The notes under the pieces are model-generated. The model saw nothing but the letters and a program-made list of their open reading frames with translations. It was not told where the DNA came from and ran no database searches. A DNA stretch of 64,000 nt, taken from contig CM025849.1 in assembly GCA_003952965.2 (NCBI GenBank), positions 8,882,058 through 8,946,057 of the forward strand, written 5' to 3'. The stretch is from Morella rubra (taxonomy: Eukaryota > Streptophyta > Magnoliopsida > Fagales > Myricaceae). The position numbers and the translations under genes were made by a program. Below are positions 1 through 12,807 of the stretch, in pieces. Each line of letters opens with the position of its first letter. Positions within the stretch are counted from its first letter, which is position 1.

Positions 1-3000
1 TAGTATTGAGCCACCTCGAGAATGCTCTAAAATTGAGAGAAAGATTTTATATTGTCTAGAAGAAGTCTGCTCAATGATTATATTCTGAATTATGACTAAG
101 TATTATATGAGTTCCTTGTATCTTTCGAGTTCATCAGTAGTTCAGAGAATAAGTACTTTATGTGCACAAGATTCATTTGTGCATATGCATAAGAATTATT
201 TACATTGCATTGTCTAAGTAGCACACCTATTCTTAGTTCTAATAAGACTTAGTATTAGTACCACTTCTCTCTTTAATCTGACGACTCGATATAAATATGA
301 GTTATTATTTTAGGTTGAGGAAAACATTAGATTGTCTTACGTGTGCATACCAGGCTTTGGCTCTAAGCATATCCGAGTATCCCATTCTCTGACCTTAAGT
401 ATAGAACCCAATGCATTTGAATCTAAGGGTTTGCTCCAGATACTTTCTAACTCGAAATAAATGCCAAGGAAAAAATAGAGTGTTGTCTTTCGAATGCCAA
501 TAAAATATTTATCTGTTAGAATTACAAATGTTGAACAATTTTCACGACTACAATTCATTAAAGCATAAATTATTTAGTGATTACTATTATATGTATACTT
601 ATGTTACCGCAACTGCAATTGCCTTATTGTACCACTTGTACGATTTTGTTCATCTGTACTGAAAACTGTTAACAAATGACTATTTCCTTAATACAAACTA
701 GTTATAATCTCTTACCTATTGACAACTTACTCCATGCATCCATTCTCACTTCTGTCTCCGAGTACCGATACTACGACAAAAACACTCACATATGATTCTC
801 ATTCCTATCTCACCAGAACTACCACTCTCCTTTTCCGAATAATAACGTAATAGAATCAGAACCATAAAAAATGTAAAAATAAAATGCATTGTCTACGTCA
901 CTAACCTCATTTCGTTGCATTAGTACTCAACACTTCAATATATAACGAACCGAAAAAGAATAATCTCTTTTGTTTTGCTTATTGTAATTTAATAAACCAT
1001 ATTTTGACAGATCAAAAATTAAAATTTGGAAAAATAGTCTTTGTATTATATTAAAATCTTCACGTCTAGAGTTATGACTGATACAAATGCTATGTTATTT
1101 AAATAGTTACTTTCATGCGTCCATTTATTGTCATCCAAGAATTAACTTCCCACAGAATGTAAAAGACAAGAAATTTTGACTCAGAATGGCTCAATGTAAG
1201 AAGGCAAGGAAAGTTATACCTCGCCATACAAAGCCAGCATAGACACAATCTCTAGTATTGACAAAGTTGCAACATATGAGGTCCATATGGAATGGTTCGT
1301 AAGCTAAATCATTGTTTCTTGTAAGGAGCTCAAATTTGTGAGACTCTCTCGAATTTTTGACAAAAAAGTGTGTCTCCTCTTAAGGGTTATCTGCCTATGA
1401 CCATACAATCAAAGTGTATACTGAGTGTTTAGTTGGACATAGTGACAGATACGCGTTCTGGTACTATACAGGCTAGTGCCCAACAATATGCGAAAATATA
1501 ACAATAATCATGTAACAATCATGAGTGCAATGTGTAGTACGGGGCGCCAGAAGGGCTCAGCTACCCCATCCGTTACGTCAATAGACTCATACACAGCGCC
1601 CAATTCTCTCGACGTTACATGAGATGCAAGAGAGACCTATCATCTTCTAACTAACAACATATGGTTAGATCTCACATTGGACCTAAGTCGTCTTTTCATC
1701 AGCTGAGCAACCATCATGATCAATTTTGTCTCAAACCATAAAGTGTATCCTTATTGATATAATCTTGTGGTTTGCTGCCACAACAACAAATGAATAGTTG
1801 TTAGTAAGTATAGAACTATGTCCAAATTCTCTTGATGTCTTTTACTCAAATTCAATGCGCTCGTCCACAAGAGAACGTAGAAGTAATGTCTTGATCTCGG
1901 ACTACGCTCAATGTCCCAAAGAAAAGTAATAATGCACACTCCTCTCGAAATCCAAAAAAGCAGGATATGCATGAAAATCTTATTCTGCGTGCAGCTAGTA
2001 TTTTGTTCTCATCCCTTACCTCTCGCGTTTGCATCTCATCTATCACTATGGATTACAATAAATTCAAGACAATTCATAACACGCACACTATATGATAACT
2101 GATCAAGACTGAACTATCCAAAATTATATATACAATACTTAATTCCTTCAAGTGCTTCAACTCCAGTATTGTTACTATTCCTTCAATTCTTCTAAGATGT
2201 ATTCGAGAAAACAATTCAAATATGCAAGAAAGCAACCAATACACAAAACTACTTCGAATGTTTAGTTTAATCACCTCGATAGAGATATTGCACAGCGGTA
2301 CTCTTATCGCGGACTCCATTCTTTTAGAATTCATGGTCACAATGTCTATCTTCGAAACATGAAATGCGACAATTTAAGAACCGAACAAAAATTGCCATGA
2401 TTAATCGGGTCAGACTCTGCGCTATTGAGCACAGACTCATCTTGTAACTGGGGCGGAGATCGCCAACAATGTAAGAACTCACGAACCCTCTCGTGCCTCC
2501 CACTTTTCGCATTCATATCAAAACCTAGTTTACGAAACTGGGAGCGTAGACCTACTGCTTATATCATTCAAGTTGTGAACAGCATTATAACTTCCATATG
2601 TATGAGCACAGGGAGGGGATTGGGATAAATCGCAAATACGATACCGCAAATCTAAATAGACGGGGTGTCAATACTTTAAAAGCTAAGACCAATGCACAAA
2701 TTTTTTTGTATTTCTTCGATATCTCAGCAAAACAATTAGTCAATAGAGTTATATCAATTCATAATTGTTATCACTTAATCATCTATTCCAGTCCCAACAT
2801 CCACACTATCGTACGTAGTATACACATCTCTGAGCTATCTTCTCGTGGGTGCTGCGATCATTTCTATAATAGAATATCTCGTGCAAAGATATCAGACTTG
2901 TTGACTCGTGAGATTTTCTAACATGAGAGCTCCTTAGCTCTATACGAATGCTCACAGCCTGTGACCATGATATTCACTACAGTATACCATATTGAATCCA

Positions 3001-3190
3001 TTAATGACGCTAACATCACTTGTATGATACCTCCTTCATGTACGATGACAGAAAACTCTTCAAACAATTATTAAATAGTAATAATTTTATACTAATAAAT
3101 GTATAGAGTGTTCGCGAATAACCTACCTTTTCCTTCAGTACAAAATAAAATTAAGATCTAATATAAAAATTTTCTTAATGTGTTATTAAT

Positions 3191-3481
3191 ATGTTATTTG
3201 GCCTTGGTCCATGTTCAGCTCTAGAGAATACCATCCCAGATGCAAAGAAGACTGCTCAGAATGGCTTGAAGGAAGGCAAGGAAGTTACATGCCTACAGAG
3301 CCCAAATTCTAGTGATGCAGTTGCACTAGAGGCCATTGTAATATGTTCTAAGACTACTAAATCATTGTCTTGTGAGGAGCTCAAAATTTGTGACGACTCT
3401 TCGAATATTCTTGACAAAAAAGGGCCGGACCTAAGGGTATTGGGCCCAGGCCGCATAAATCAGAGTGTTATTGGGTTCTAG
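3191..3481 (+). repeat. Clean island inside the noisy block: copy of the dispersed ORF-like repeat
   Basis: About 290 bases here are nearly identical to 21479-21770 and 23181-23470, while the sequence on both sides is heavily corrupted. The open frame (96 residues, ending at a TAG) is the same unrecognised frame found in the two clean copies. The abrupt change in quality is odd for an evolved duplicate. It would fit error correction that succeeded only where many reads from a dispersed repeat were available. No function is assigned to the frame. Confidence 0.6.
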
Positions 3482-6469
3482 TTGCTGTCAGAACACGATC
3501 TACACTAATAACGGTAATCAGGGACCTAGCTTTAACCTTATAGAACAAAGAAAAAGAAAATAAATCATGTATAATATATGATAAGCAACGCAGCGCTACC
3601 CCAGGGTCGACGGCTACCCTGTCCTTTCTTACCACTGCCTTCACCATCTATTTTCCTGAGTATTTACTCCGAGTAAACCATATCTCTCCTCCCAAAGACT
3701 TCCTTCTACATCTCCTATATTTATGCCGCAGCATAACTTAATTCAGTTCACCTTGAATTCGGTAGACCTTTTGCTGTCTCTCGGCAATGTTCTCGTGCTC
3801 TGATGTTTCCTTAGGACCCTGACCTGCTTATGTTTGTGTTTATCACCCTCTCTTCGGTTGTAGCGAGAACTGTCTGCTTGCAGCGTACGCTTAGCATTCT
3901 ATACTCCTCCGTCACTGTTTGTTCCTTTGTTCAGTTACCATTTCCCTTTTGTCCGCTGGCTGGTACACACTTGTCTGTGCCTCATAAACCGTACTTACTT
4001 CCGAGCTTTTGTACCTACGCTAACCTTCACCAGTTTTCCTTGCACCCATCTCTTGATGCCTCATTCCTTTTGATAATTTTCTGAATTACCATGACTCTGA
4101 TGTACAAAATTTGTTGGCTTACACTGACGTAAACTTCATTTTAGCACTTCATCCTAAGTCAGCACGTCTTATGTAGCCTACTCAATTCATTATATGGGCA
4201 TATTATCAGCTCTTTACTTGTCCTCCTGACTGAAACTAGAGTTAAGAAGAAAACTCAATACTGGACAGACAAGATCGACGAACTTATCAAGCCATTAATA
4301 TCTCGAGTAAGTAACCAGACAAGCTTGGCCAGAGGCTCACGGGTCCATGCACTCTGCCACCAGCGAAACATTAGAACTATCTCGCTCGTGAAACCTGCTG
4401 TCGAAGAACGGAGAGAGGGGAGAGAGTTTGAGTATTGGTATGTATGCAGGCCTCAGGGTGCTCGATATCACTAAGATCTAAATCCTAAGGTAGGAACTTA
4501 CCAGCGGGCGCTGGATGAGACACGTCCAGTCAGATCCAAAGCGGGAAGAGACGATAAACAGATACCCTGCAAGGAAGAAAAAAGAATGGAAGAGAGTCAA
4601 GAGAAAGAAATCCCAGAAATTATGGAAAACACTGCAAGGATGAAAGAAGGTGGAGATAAGCGGAGTCCGATATACAGGCAGAGAGCAACTGTGAGGGCAG
4701 TGGATGTGAAAAGAAAAATGGGCGAAGAGGCCGGAATGAGCCATCACCAAAGGGAAGGGAAAAAAAAACAAAAGAACGCAGCAAAAGCCCAGCGCCCAAG
4801 CCAATCAGTTAGCCAGACTGCCCCATAATAGGGTATGGGATCTGGTCCTGATCCGAAAAATAAATCTGGGCCGACGTGTACGTGGAAGATACGCCTGGTG
4901 ACTCGAATCTGTCTGAGCGTGGTCGAGTGAGTAACGTGGACGAGGTAATAGGAGGAAAAACAGAGATGTCGAACCGCCACATTGAACAACTCTGAGTTCA
5001 TTTTACAACCTCTACCCCGGTCCCCCTATCCGCCTCTCTCTCGGTTGTGAGGACATGTGGGTTGAGGCCGGCATGAGATGAAGATAAATAAGTAATGGGG
5101 GCAGAAGTTGACTAAATAGGTGACACGCTGTATTATAGAACGATGGCATGAGTGGCTTGCGACGCATAGCGATTTATTACACCTCCTGTCCAAACCAAGC
5201 AAGATATGCTGGTAATTATGATGGGTGTCGTTCGACAAGCTGACTGGAAAGATTGCGGGGCCAATGGTATAATCAAGGGCCTGACTTTAACTATACGCTC
5301 GACACCTAAGTGACGTAAAGAGTAGATGATAAGTCATGTAAAAAACGGGGGGCTGTTCCATCCAGTTACCGTGAAAAATCCAAAAACAAAAAATAAGAAG
5401 AATGAAATCATGTAGTGGATATGACAATAGTTCAGAAAACCAATAGAGAGAGATGTCCCCGGAGGGGAGGCGGACAACAAGCGAACGGTAGGTTGAGCCG
5501 GTAGGCTATTCAGGTGAGGACATACTCCATGTGTTGCAACAGCTGTTACTGCACAACCAACAGAGTAGAGAAAGGAATCTACAACATTGGCAGCAAACCA
5601 AGATTGTCGAAATCCATTGGATGCATGCTCGGCGATTCGACCAGGTAATTCAGGTATGTCGATCGATAATTGGGTGTCACGTAGTTGGTGGAGCAGCAGT
5701 ATGTTAGTTGTCGCTCGCGTCACCCAAGCATGTGCAGTATTGCTGTCTTATGGCAGGGTGATGTGTGAAGAACGCGTGGTCGGTGGTGGATAAGTAATAG
5801 TGTATGATGGGAAAATAGAGGAAAATAGTGCACTTCCGTGAAGGTCAGATCAGGGCACGGGTGGTAGTCGTAAACGACAATGGATTAAAGGTGAGTGCTT
5901 TAACGACCTTAAAATGCAGTCAAGGTACGTATCGAGTAGGCGGTGTAAAGGATTAAGTGTAAATGGGGTGAAGGACAAGATGATAGTTAGAGCTTAGTAC
6001 GAGGGAGATCATGAATCGATTAGCCGGAGAGGTTTAAGGAGTGTGCTTCAACGAGAGAGGATTGAGGTGGGTAGCTGGCCAAACAAAAACTGAGAATGAA
6101 AGAACGGATGAACAAAAAGTAGGGTGGCACGAGTGGGGCAATGAAGACAAAATGGCGTGCCCCATGCGCGTCTATACGTAGGTCGATGTCTACGCTCTTA
6201 ACGAGAAAGGATACAAAAGGCACCGACTCCAACGGCACTTACTGTAGACCAAATGTCCTGCAACTTAAATAAAGAAGTCCTAATGAAGAAATAAGCGAAA
6301 TCGAGATGAATGGCAGCAATCAAGCGCAAGAAAAAACTATCTGGAAAGGAAGGTACACAAGAAAACGACGTAAGCAGGATCCGCCTTCTATTATCAAACA
6401 CAGAGCTGTTAACATGATCTCACCAGCAAAGTCGGAATAACAAAACCTGATGTAGAGCGTAAGACTCAG

Positions 6470-7990
6470 CTGCTGTCCAATTCGTGTGGGCGCGTTGATT
6501 ATGGGGTTCGCTGCGTGCTGATCCACAAGACTGGACAACTGACGCCTGTGAGTCTACAAGATATGGCCCGCAGGGGCAGTGTAGGGTATCAAACAGTGTG
6601 CGGCGCTAAGGCAACGCGAGCCACGCATTTGAGCAATTCACTCTACGGCTGCATCCAGAACTGCTGATGTAAGTTAGAGTGCGTGCAGGCGAGCACCGTC
6701 AGTGTGCGTGTCAACAGGTGGAGAAATCCAGAAGTGACGAAAGAAGCCCAAAGCTCGTGTCAACGGCCGGCGGCATGCATGTCTCGTCATATGTGGCGTC
6801 TGCAGTGTGGTACTCGGGTGAAAAATATGCTAGTGGTGCTGTGACCTCACTTAAGTGAGTATATGGTGAGGATGCAAGGATATGGAAAGGATGAATGAGT
6901 CTGTCATGAAGGACGGTGATGAGTTAGTGGGCGGACCTCATAATAGTAGAGTGAATAGTAAATTAAATAGACTTAGCAAGTGTGGAAGATTCGTAATGAC
7001 TGGGAAGACACGCAATGCTTCCAAGGAAAACTCACGTTGGGGTGGAAAAACATGCGAGAATGTAGCGCCAGTGTAGTAGTTCCTGCTAGGTAAAATGGCT
7101 CATGATGGCTGCAAGGAATGGACAGGTGTCGAGAGGTCAGGGCGCAAGAGGTACACGCCAACTTTGCAACCGCAGGAAACGCCTTTGCCAAAGTCTAGCC
7201 TCAGGGGGTGATGGATCGATGAAATTCTAAAGAAGCCGTCGACAAAGCTGCAGGGGCAATGGGCGGCCTGGGCAACACTGGCTGCAGCTTTCGCGATTTC
7301 TGCGCGATGTGAGTACATGCATACGTCTCAACGCAAAGCTTAGGAGTACGCCTGAAGTGTCAGAACTTGATGACGAATGCTGCGTGTATCGTGGTATGGA
7401 AGAGGGTGGGAGTCTGCAGCCTTACCCAGTACTAGCAGAACACGCAAAAAAAGAAGCTGTGGACGACGCAAATAGGTGGTCGTCCTCCGCCGGGTGGTCA
7501 GCGTTCGCGCCTGGTCGGAAACTCCAATCTCATGACTAGAGGTGAAGACCTTGGTGCTCCAGGGAGCCACACCATGTCGACTCATGCCCACTGAAAGCAG
7601 GGATAAAGTGATGGTAGGAACATGGCGCAGCGTGCAGCCGGTAGAAGGGGTGCCCGGTAGGGAGAATTAACAACCACAACCATCGGATGTATGGAAACTC
7701 CAACTGAAGTGGACACACAGACTGCAGGATGTGCGCAGCCAAAGGGTCGCCTTCATGCTGATCAGGCGTTACAAGGTGGATGGGTAGGAAGTGGATCAAG
7801 CTGTGGTGAATTACTAACCGGAGGGGGCACCATAGTATGTGGCTGGAACGTCGGCTTTCCAGATTCCAAGAGGGGAATAGTGAAGCCTCTCACGTGGGGC
7901 TCAGGAGAGGAAGGGATGCAGGAAAATCAAACTGAGAACGTCCTGACAGAAGGAGAGAAGGAAATGGCCTTGGTGGGGGACAAACATACG
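6470..7990 (+). pseudogene. Noisy image of the + strand peroxidase gene
   Basis: This stretch aligns with the peroxidase gene at 26233-27810. Exon 1 lies around 6470-6640 (the signal-peptide end matches at 6531), exon 2 around 7115-7320 and exon 3 around 7390-7980. All reading frames are broken many times, the distal-histidine motif is unreadable and the splice sites are only partly preserved. It is part of the noisy block, so it is not evidence of an additional peroxidase locus. Confidence 0.7.
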
Positions 7991-10809
7991 TGGTGATGGT
8001 CACAGGGTGTGGCAGAATCTTACCATAACGTGTCATGAGGAGACAAATAAGAAACTGTACTGGGCTGGTCTGTAATCGTAATTCAATAGCCGCCCAATGA
8101 GTCAAGTGGAGAACGGCACGATTCGTACCCCATTAACAGAAAAACAGGAGCGTGCAGAGACGAGCCCACTTCTAGCCTCAGGAGGATATAAACCAGATCA
8201 TAGACAACATCAGTCAAGCTTAAAGCAAAAAGCAGCAGGAAACTATAGGATCAGGGCATGCACTTAAAGAAGAGGTCTATGAAACGATGTGTGGTGCACG
8301 CCAGAATGGGGTGTTGAAAGGTGAGTATGGAGAATGTGTGTGGGTGAAAAAGTTAAAGCTATAGATGAGTGAATTGTGAAGAAAGGTGGGTAAGAAAGAA
8401 AAGAGTAAGTGATGGAAGAACATAAAATAGCTAGAGCCAATGCATGCAACACTACTGGCTTCGGTGACATATAAATCGTGGGGGGCTGAAGCTGCAGACC
8501 GGCGTGGCAGAGCTTCTGAGATAGAAGGACGTCCGCGCTCCGATCAAATGCTGTAGTGAAGTCAGGACTGGAAGAGAACAGGATTCATGAGGAGCACTGA
8601 AGTATAAAACGGGTATGCTCAAGTGTGGTCTGGTGCAAACGGCCGTGAAAATCTAAAAAAAAAAATACAATGACTACCAACTATTGCGTGGTGGTACATT
8701 CGTACCAACATTGAATGCATCGAAGATTATCGATTAAACTTATCGATCCTACGATGCGCATGTGCATGGACACTTGTGCTGAATACAAGGTAATGGTGGT
8801 ATGGTAGCGTGAAACAAGAGATGGTGAGTGGGGGAGTGCGGAAACTGGGAGGGAGGGACCAAAGAAAAGGCATGAGTGAGCAAGTGAAAAATGGTGAGGA
8901 CAAAGGCGCGACCTGAGGGGTGTGTACAGGGACCAGATGGTCATGTGTCAAAACTACTGAAAATGGGTCAGTGGACTATCGGAGCGCAGGAAAAGATGAA
9001 ATTTAAAAAAGCAGGATAAAAAGTAGGCAGCCTTGATTGCACGATGATACCAAGGCAAATGAACACCGAACGTCAGATGTGGGTGTAAGGGGTGGATCGG
9101 GCCTGACTTGCCGCGTGGAAAGAACTATATCAATGGGACCGTATGATCCAACCGTGGTGAAGTGAATCCTGGTATGTGCCCCAGTGCGAAGCCAAAGGGT
9201 TACATGGTGGGACTCCCAGTTAGACAGGAACGTGCAACTTAAAATCAAGCACAATGCCACGCCGGTGAGTGGAGAGATAGCCCAGCACGTCAATACACAA
9301 AAGGCTGAAGGCTAGCGTCGGGAGGAGTCCTAATACGTAAAAGCAAGGAAACGGAAAGGGAAACGCAAAACGAGCACTGCACATGATGTTGCAATGGAAA
9401 GGGGTCCCACGCGCAACATAGAGAAGGGCAAGAAAACATTGAGGATTAGACTGAAATGCATATGGGCGAGGTCGGCGAGAGTGGAATCTCTCACAACGAG
9501 GTGAAGCACATAAAACAAAACATGGGGGAAGAAGAATGCACGAGCGGGAATTTACGCCAGAAAAAGGTCAAGGGGGTGCTAGCACACCAAGGCAACCAGC
9601 ATGGGCAGCACACTCGAAACAGCAGAAGCTAGGTCAGTGGCACAGGTGGGGTGGCAATCGGGCTCCTAATGTAATCCTGACAGATATCTGTGGCAAACAT
9701 GAGTGTCGTAATAGAGGTGAGGGAGACGCACAGGGGAATGAGAAAGAACGAAAGCACAGGAGCTCCAGACGCGACCAAGAATAGCTGGATTGATGGGTAA
9801 AGAAGTGAAGACCACAAAGGTAATGTAATAGTAATGTAAGTTGACGCCATAAGCTGACTGATCCATGCGAGACCAAGTACCTGCTGGGAACGCAGCACTG
9901 TTGCAAGACACGGCGGCCTGGCCGAATCTGGGGAGCATATGCAAGTGCCAGGCTACAAAAAAAAGAAAATTAGAAGGGGCACGATGGGAAAAGGCATGGC
10001 ACGCGAATTAACGTACAAAGGGGGGACGCGGGTGGTCTGGTCCAGGTGTGTGCCAGAGCCAGTTGCACCTAACCAGCCGGGAGAGGGGTGAGCCCGTGCC
10101 TCACGTCCCGTGCACTCGTGCCATTAACACACCTAGCTCACTCGCTCAGCACGTGATTGTTGCCATCTTCTCCCTCTCCATACATCTATCCACCTGGTGC
10201 GCGAAGTATGTGCAGCCTAGATGGGAGGGATCTGGGGAATTCCCAAACCCTTGCACGATTACTATGCTCACACTATGAAAAAAAAAGACCCACTTAACTG
10301 ATATAGCATCGTACATGTAAAACGTGCTATGTAAGCTAGATCACAAGAACGCCCGGACACATGATGGCATACTCATGTACCTGACGACCGACTTACATAC
10401 TCTCCTGCTGGTGATGTCTATGTTAATACCAACAGCTAGTTGATTTCTCACCACTTGCATCGCTCCATAAAGTGGACGTACGACAGATGGAATGTTGCCT
10501 GTGGAGGATGCTGGCCTGGCAAGTGTAATTGCGAATTGGTGCTGCATGAAAAGCCAAATTAAAATTGTGTCCTGTCGGTATTGGCTATACCGGCGTGGAG
10601 ATTGGGCGCAAATACAGCTGATGATGGCACATTCAACATCAACACCCACCACGTGGCGAGAAAACAAAAACTCAAGAAAGCAACTATCAAATGTACAACT
10701 AGAGAACAACAGTGAGTAGAAGGCGTGACCAGCACTGCAGTGTGAGCGACTGCATCAAGCTCTCAATAAAAGGAAAACATTTACTAAATGGGTGAGGTGT
10801 AAGGGTCAA

Positions 10810-11545
10810 AATGATGTCCGGCAATCAGGTACGATAGTGCCACTGGCCACAGGTGAGAGGCTTACTGCGCGTATCACCATCGGGCCAGCGCGAGTGCGCA
10901 ATCGGTACGGAACAGTACAGCAGTTGAGGTCAGATATAAGCGGGAGCACCGAAGAGGCACGGAAGCACCACGGCGAAGAGCTGGGTGCCCGAATGTAATG
11001 ACGGCCTGGCTATCACCAATGCTGAAATCTAGCGATGATCGAACGGAACCGGCGTCGCAGGCGAAGGAAAGGTGCGCGCCTCCGGTATCGGACAGTGGGG
11101 CAGTGATGCGGCCCAATGTTGGATGAGGGGTCAGTAGAGAGACGATCCCGAAAGGCCAAGCAACCGTAGCTGGACCTCAGTGTAGAGCGCCGAGAGTGGA
11201 AATGCAGAAAAAAAGGAAGATTGTAAACGGCTTGCAAGTGTCGGAAACGTCAAAACAGATAACTCTGGGATTCGAGTTCGAGAAGGTATATTGCTGCTAA
11301 GGGTGATACACGCCTATAGTGCGAGAAAAGCCGGTTAAAAGGTGTGGTTTGCACAAGTGGGACCGTGCGGAGCGACCGGCTCAGGAAAATTCCTGTGCTG
11401 GTGAAGGCACAAAGCGTCGGTAAGAGGCCAAGTGGCAGAGGAGGTTTCTGCCTTTGGTCTTTCTGATAAACTGTGTCCTGGGGTCGAATCGCGTCGCCTC
11501 AATATTGAACGTGTGGTCCAGTGGAGACCCACCCACTTGAAGAAT
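10810..11545 (-). pseudogene. Noisy image of the - strand peroxidase exons 4 and 3
   Basis: The stretch matches exon 4 (about 10810-11190) and exon 3 (about 11365-11535) of the minus-strand peroxidase whose clean copy is at 30619-32651. Scattered words remain readable, such as the region before the proximal histidine and the exon 3 acceptor near 11535. Indels break every frame. The copy stops at the N gap, just before exon 2 would begin. Confidence 0.7.
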
Positions 11546-11807
11546 TAGACATGTAGATAGTCACCCTTAGCAGCATAGTGAAAGATAAACATCAAGCGCC
11601 GAAGTCGCTCTACTGTAAACAGTGGCTCTGTAGTGTGAATCGGTGAAGTGTGGTGCAACAGTCCGCAGACATGTCTCGTCGTTGCAGAAAAGAGACTGAC
11701 GCTACGAACGAATGACGGGCAAGGAGGTACAGTGCCTCCACAAGATTAAGAGCATGTAGGATATGAGTCAACGCCGGTGATTCTCATGATGCCTACGCTC
11801 CGATAAT

Positions 11808-12807
11808 NNNNNNNNNNNNNNNNNNNNNNNNNNNNNNNNNNNNNNNNNNNNNNNNNNNNNNNNNNNNNNNNNNNNNNNNNNNNNNNNNNNNNNNNNNNNN
11901 NNNNNNNNNNNNNNNNNNNNNNNNNNNNNNNNNNNNNNNNNNNNNNNNNNNNNNNNNNNNNNNNNNNNNNNNNNNNNNNNNNNNNNNNNNNNNNNNNNNN
12001 NNNNNNNNNNNNNNNNNNNNNNNNNNNNNNNNNNNNNNNNNNNNNNNNNNNNNNNNNNNNNNNNNNNNNNNNNNNNNNNNNNNNNNNNNNNNNNNNNNNN
12101 NNNNNNNNNNNNNNNNNNNNNNNNNNNNNNNNNNNNNNNNNNNNNNNNNNNNNNNNNNNNNNNNNNNNNNNNNNNNNNNNNNNNNNNNNNNNNNNNNNNN
12201 NNNNNNNNNNNNNNNNNNNNNNNNNNNNNNNNNNNNNNNNNNNNNNNNNNNNNNNNNNNNNNNNNNNNNNNNNNNNNNNNNNNNNNNNNNNNNNNNNNNN
12301 NNNNNNNNNNNNNNNNNNNNNNNNNNNNNNNNNNNNNNNNNNNNNNNNNNNNNNNNNNNNNNNNNNNNNNNNNNNNNNNNNNNNNNNNNNNNNNNNNNNN
12401 NNNNNNNNNNNNNNNNNNNNNNNNNNNNNNNNNNNNNNNNNNNNNNNNNNNNNNNNNNNNNNNNNNNNNNNNNNNNNNNNNNNNNNNNNNNNNNNNNNNN
12501 NNNNNNNNNNNNNNNNNNNNNNNNNNNNNNNNNNNNNNNNNNNNNNNNNNNNNNNNNNNNNNNNNNNNNNNNNNNNNNNNNNNNNNNNNNNNNNNNNNNN
12601 NNNNNNNNNNNNNNNNNNNNNNNNNNNNNNNNNNNNNNNNNNNNNNNNNNNNNNNNNNNNNNNNNNNNNNNNNNNNNNNNNNNNNNNNNNNNNNNNNNNN
12701 NNNNNNNNNNNNNNNNNNNNNNNNNNNNNNNNNNNNNNNNNNNNNNNNNNNNNNNNNNNNNNNNNNNNNNNNNNNNNNNNNNNNNNNNNNNNNNNNNNNN
12801 NNNNNNN
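11808..12807. other. Assembly gap, exactly 1000 N
   Basis: The run of N is exactly 1000 bases, which is a conventional placeholder for a gap of unknown length. The noisy block ends on its left and a clean copia fragment begins mid-frame on its right. Distance and even adjacency across it are therefore unknown. Confidence 0.98.

Larger units (their letters stand above)
1..11807 (+). repeat. Noisy direct copy of the 20.66-31.62 kb segment (probable unpolished sequence)
   Basis: Reading down the window, this block matches 20.66-31.62 kb in the same order and orientation. Paired anchors are 8/20664, 421/20951, 1181/21544, 1895/22134, 3194/23181, 5591/25333, 6531/26303, 7115/26941, 9061/28966, 10821/30637 and 11777/31588. 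Between anchors the match is broken by very frequent single-base changes and small indels, and A/T homopolymers are shortened or interrupted. Exons, introns and spacers are equally damaged, which is not how a gene duplicate decays. The offset drifts from about 20656 to 19742 and then stays near 19.8-19.9 kb, so the first half of this copy is longer than the clean one. The block runs off the left edge of the window and stops at the N gap. Inference: raw long-read sequence left in a contig end or haplotig. The many short open frames inside it should not be annotated as genes. Confidence 0.85.

Noticed and set aside
4478-11237. Many open frames of 60-130 residues on both strands in the noisy block
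   Set aside because: They arise because the damaged copy has lost AT-rich stop codons. None aligns as protein with a family, and the clean counterpart has no gene there apart from the peroxidases.
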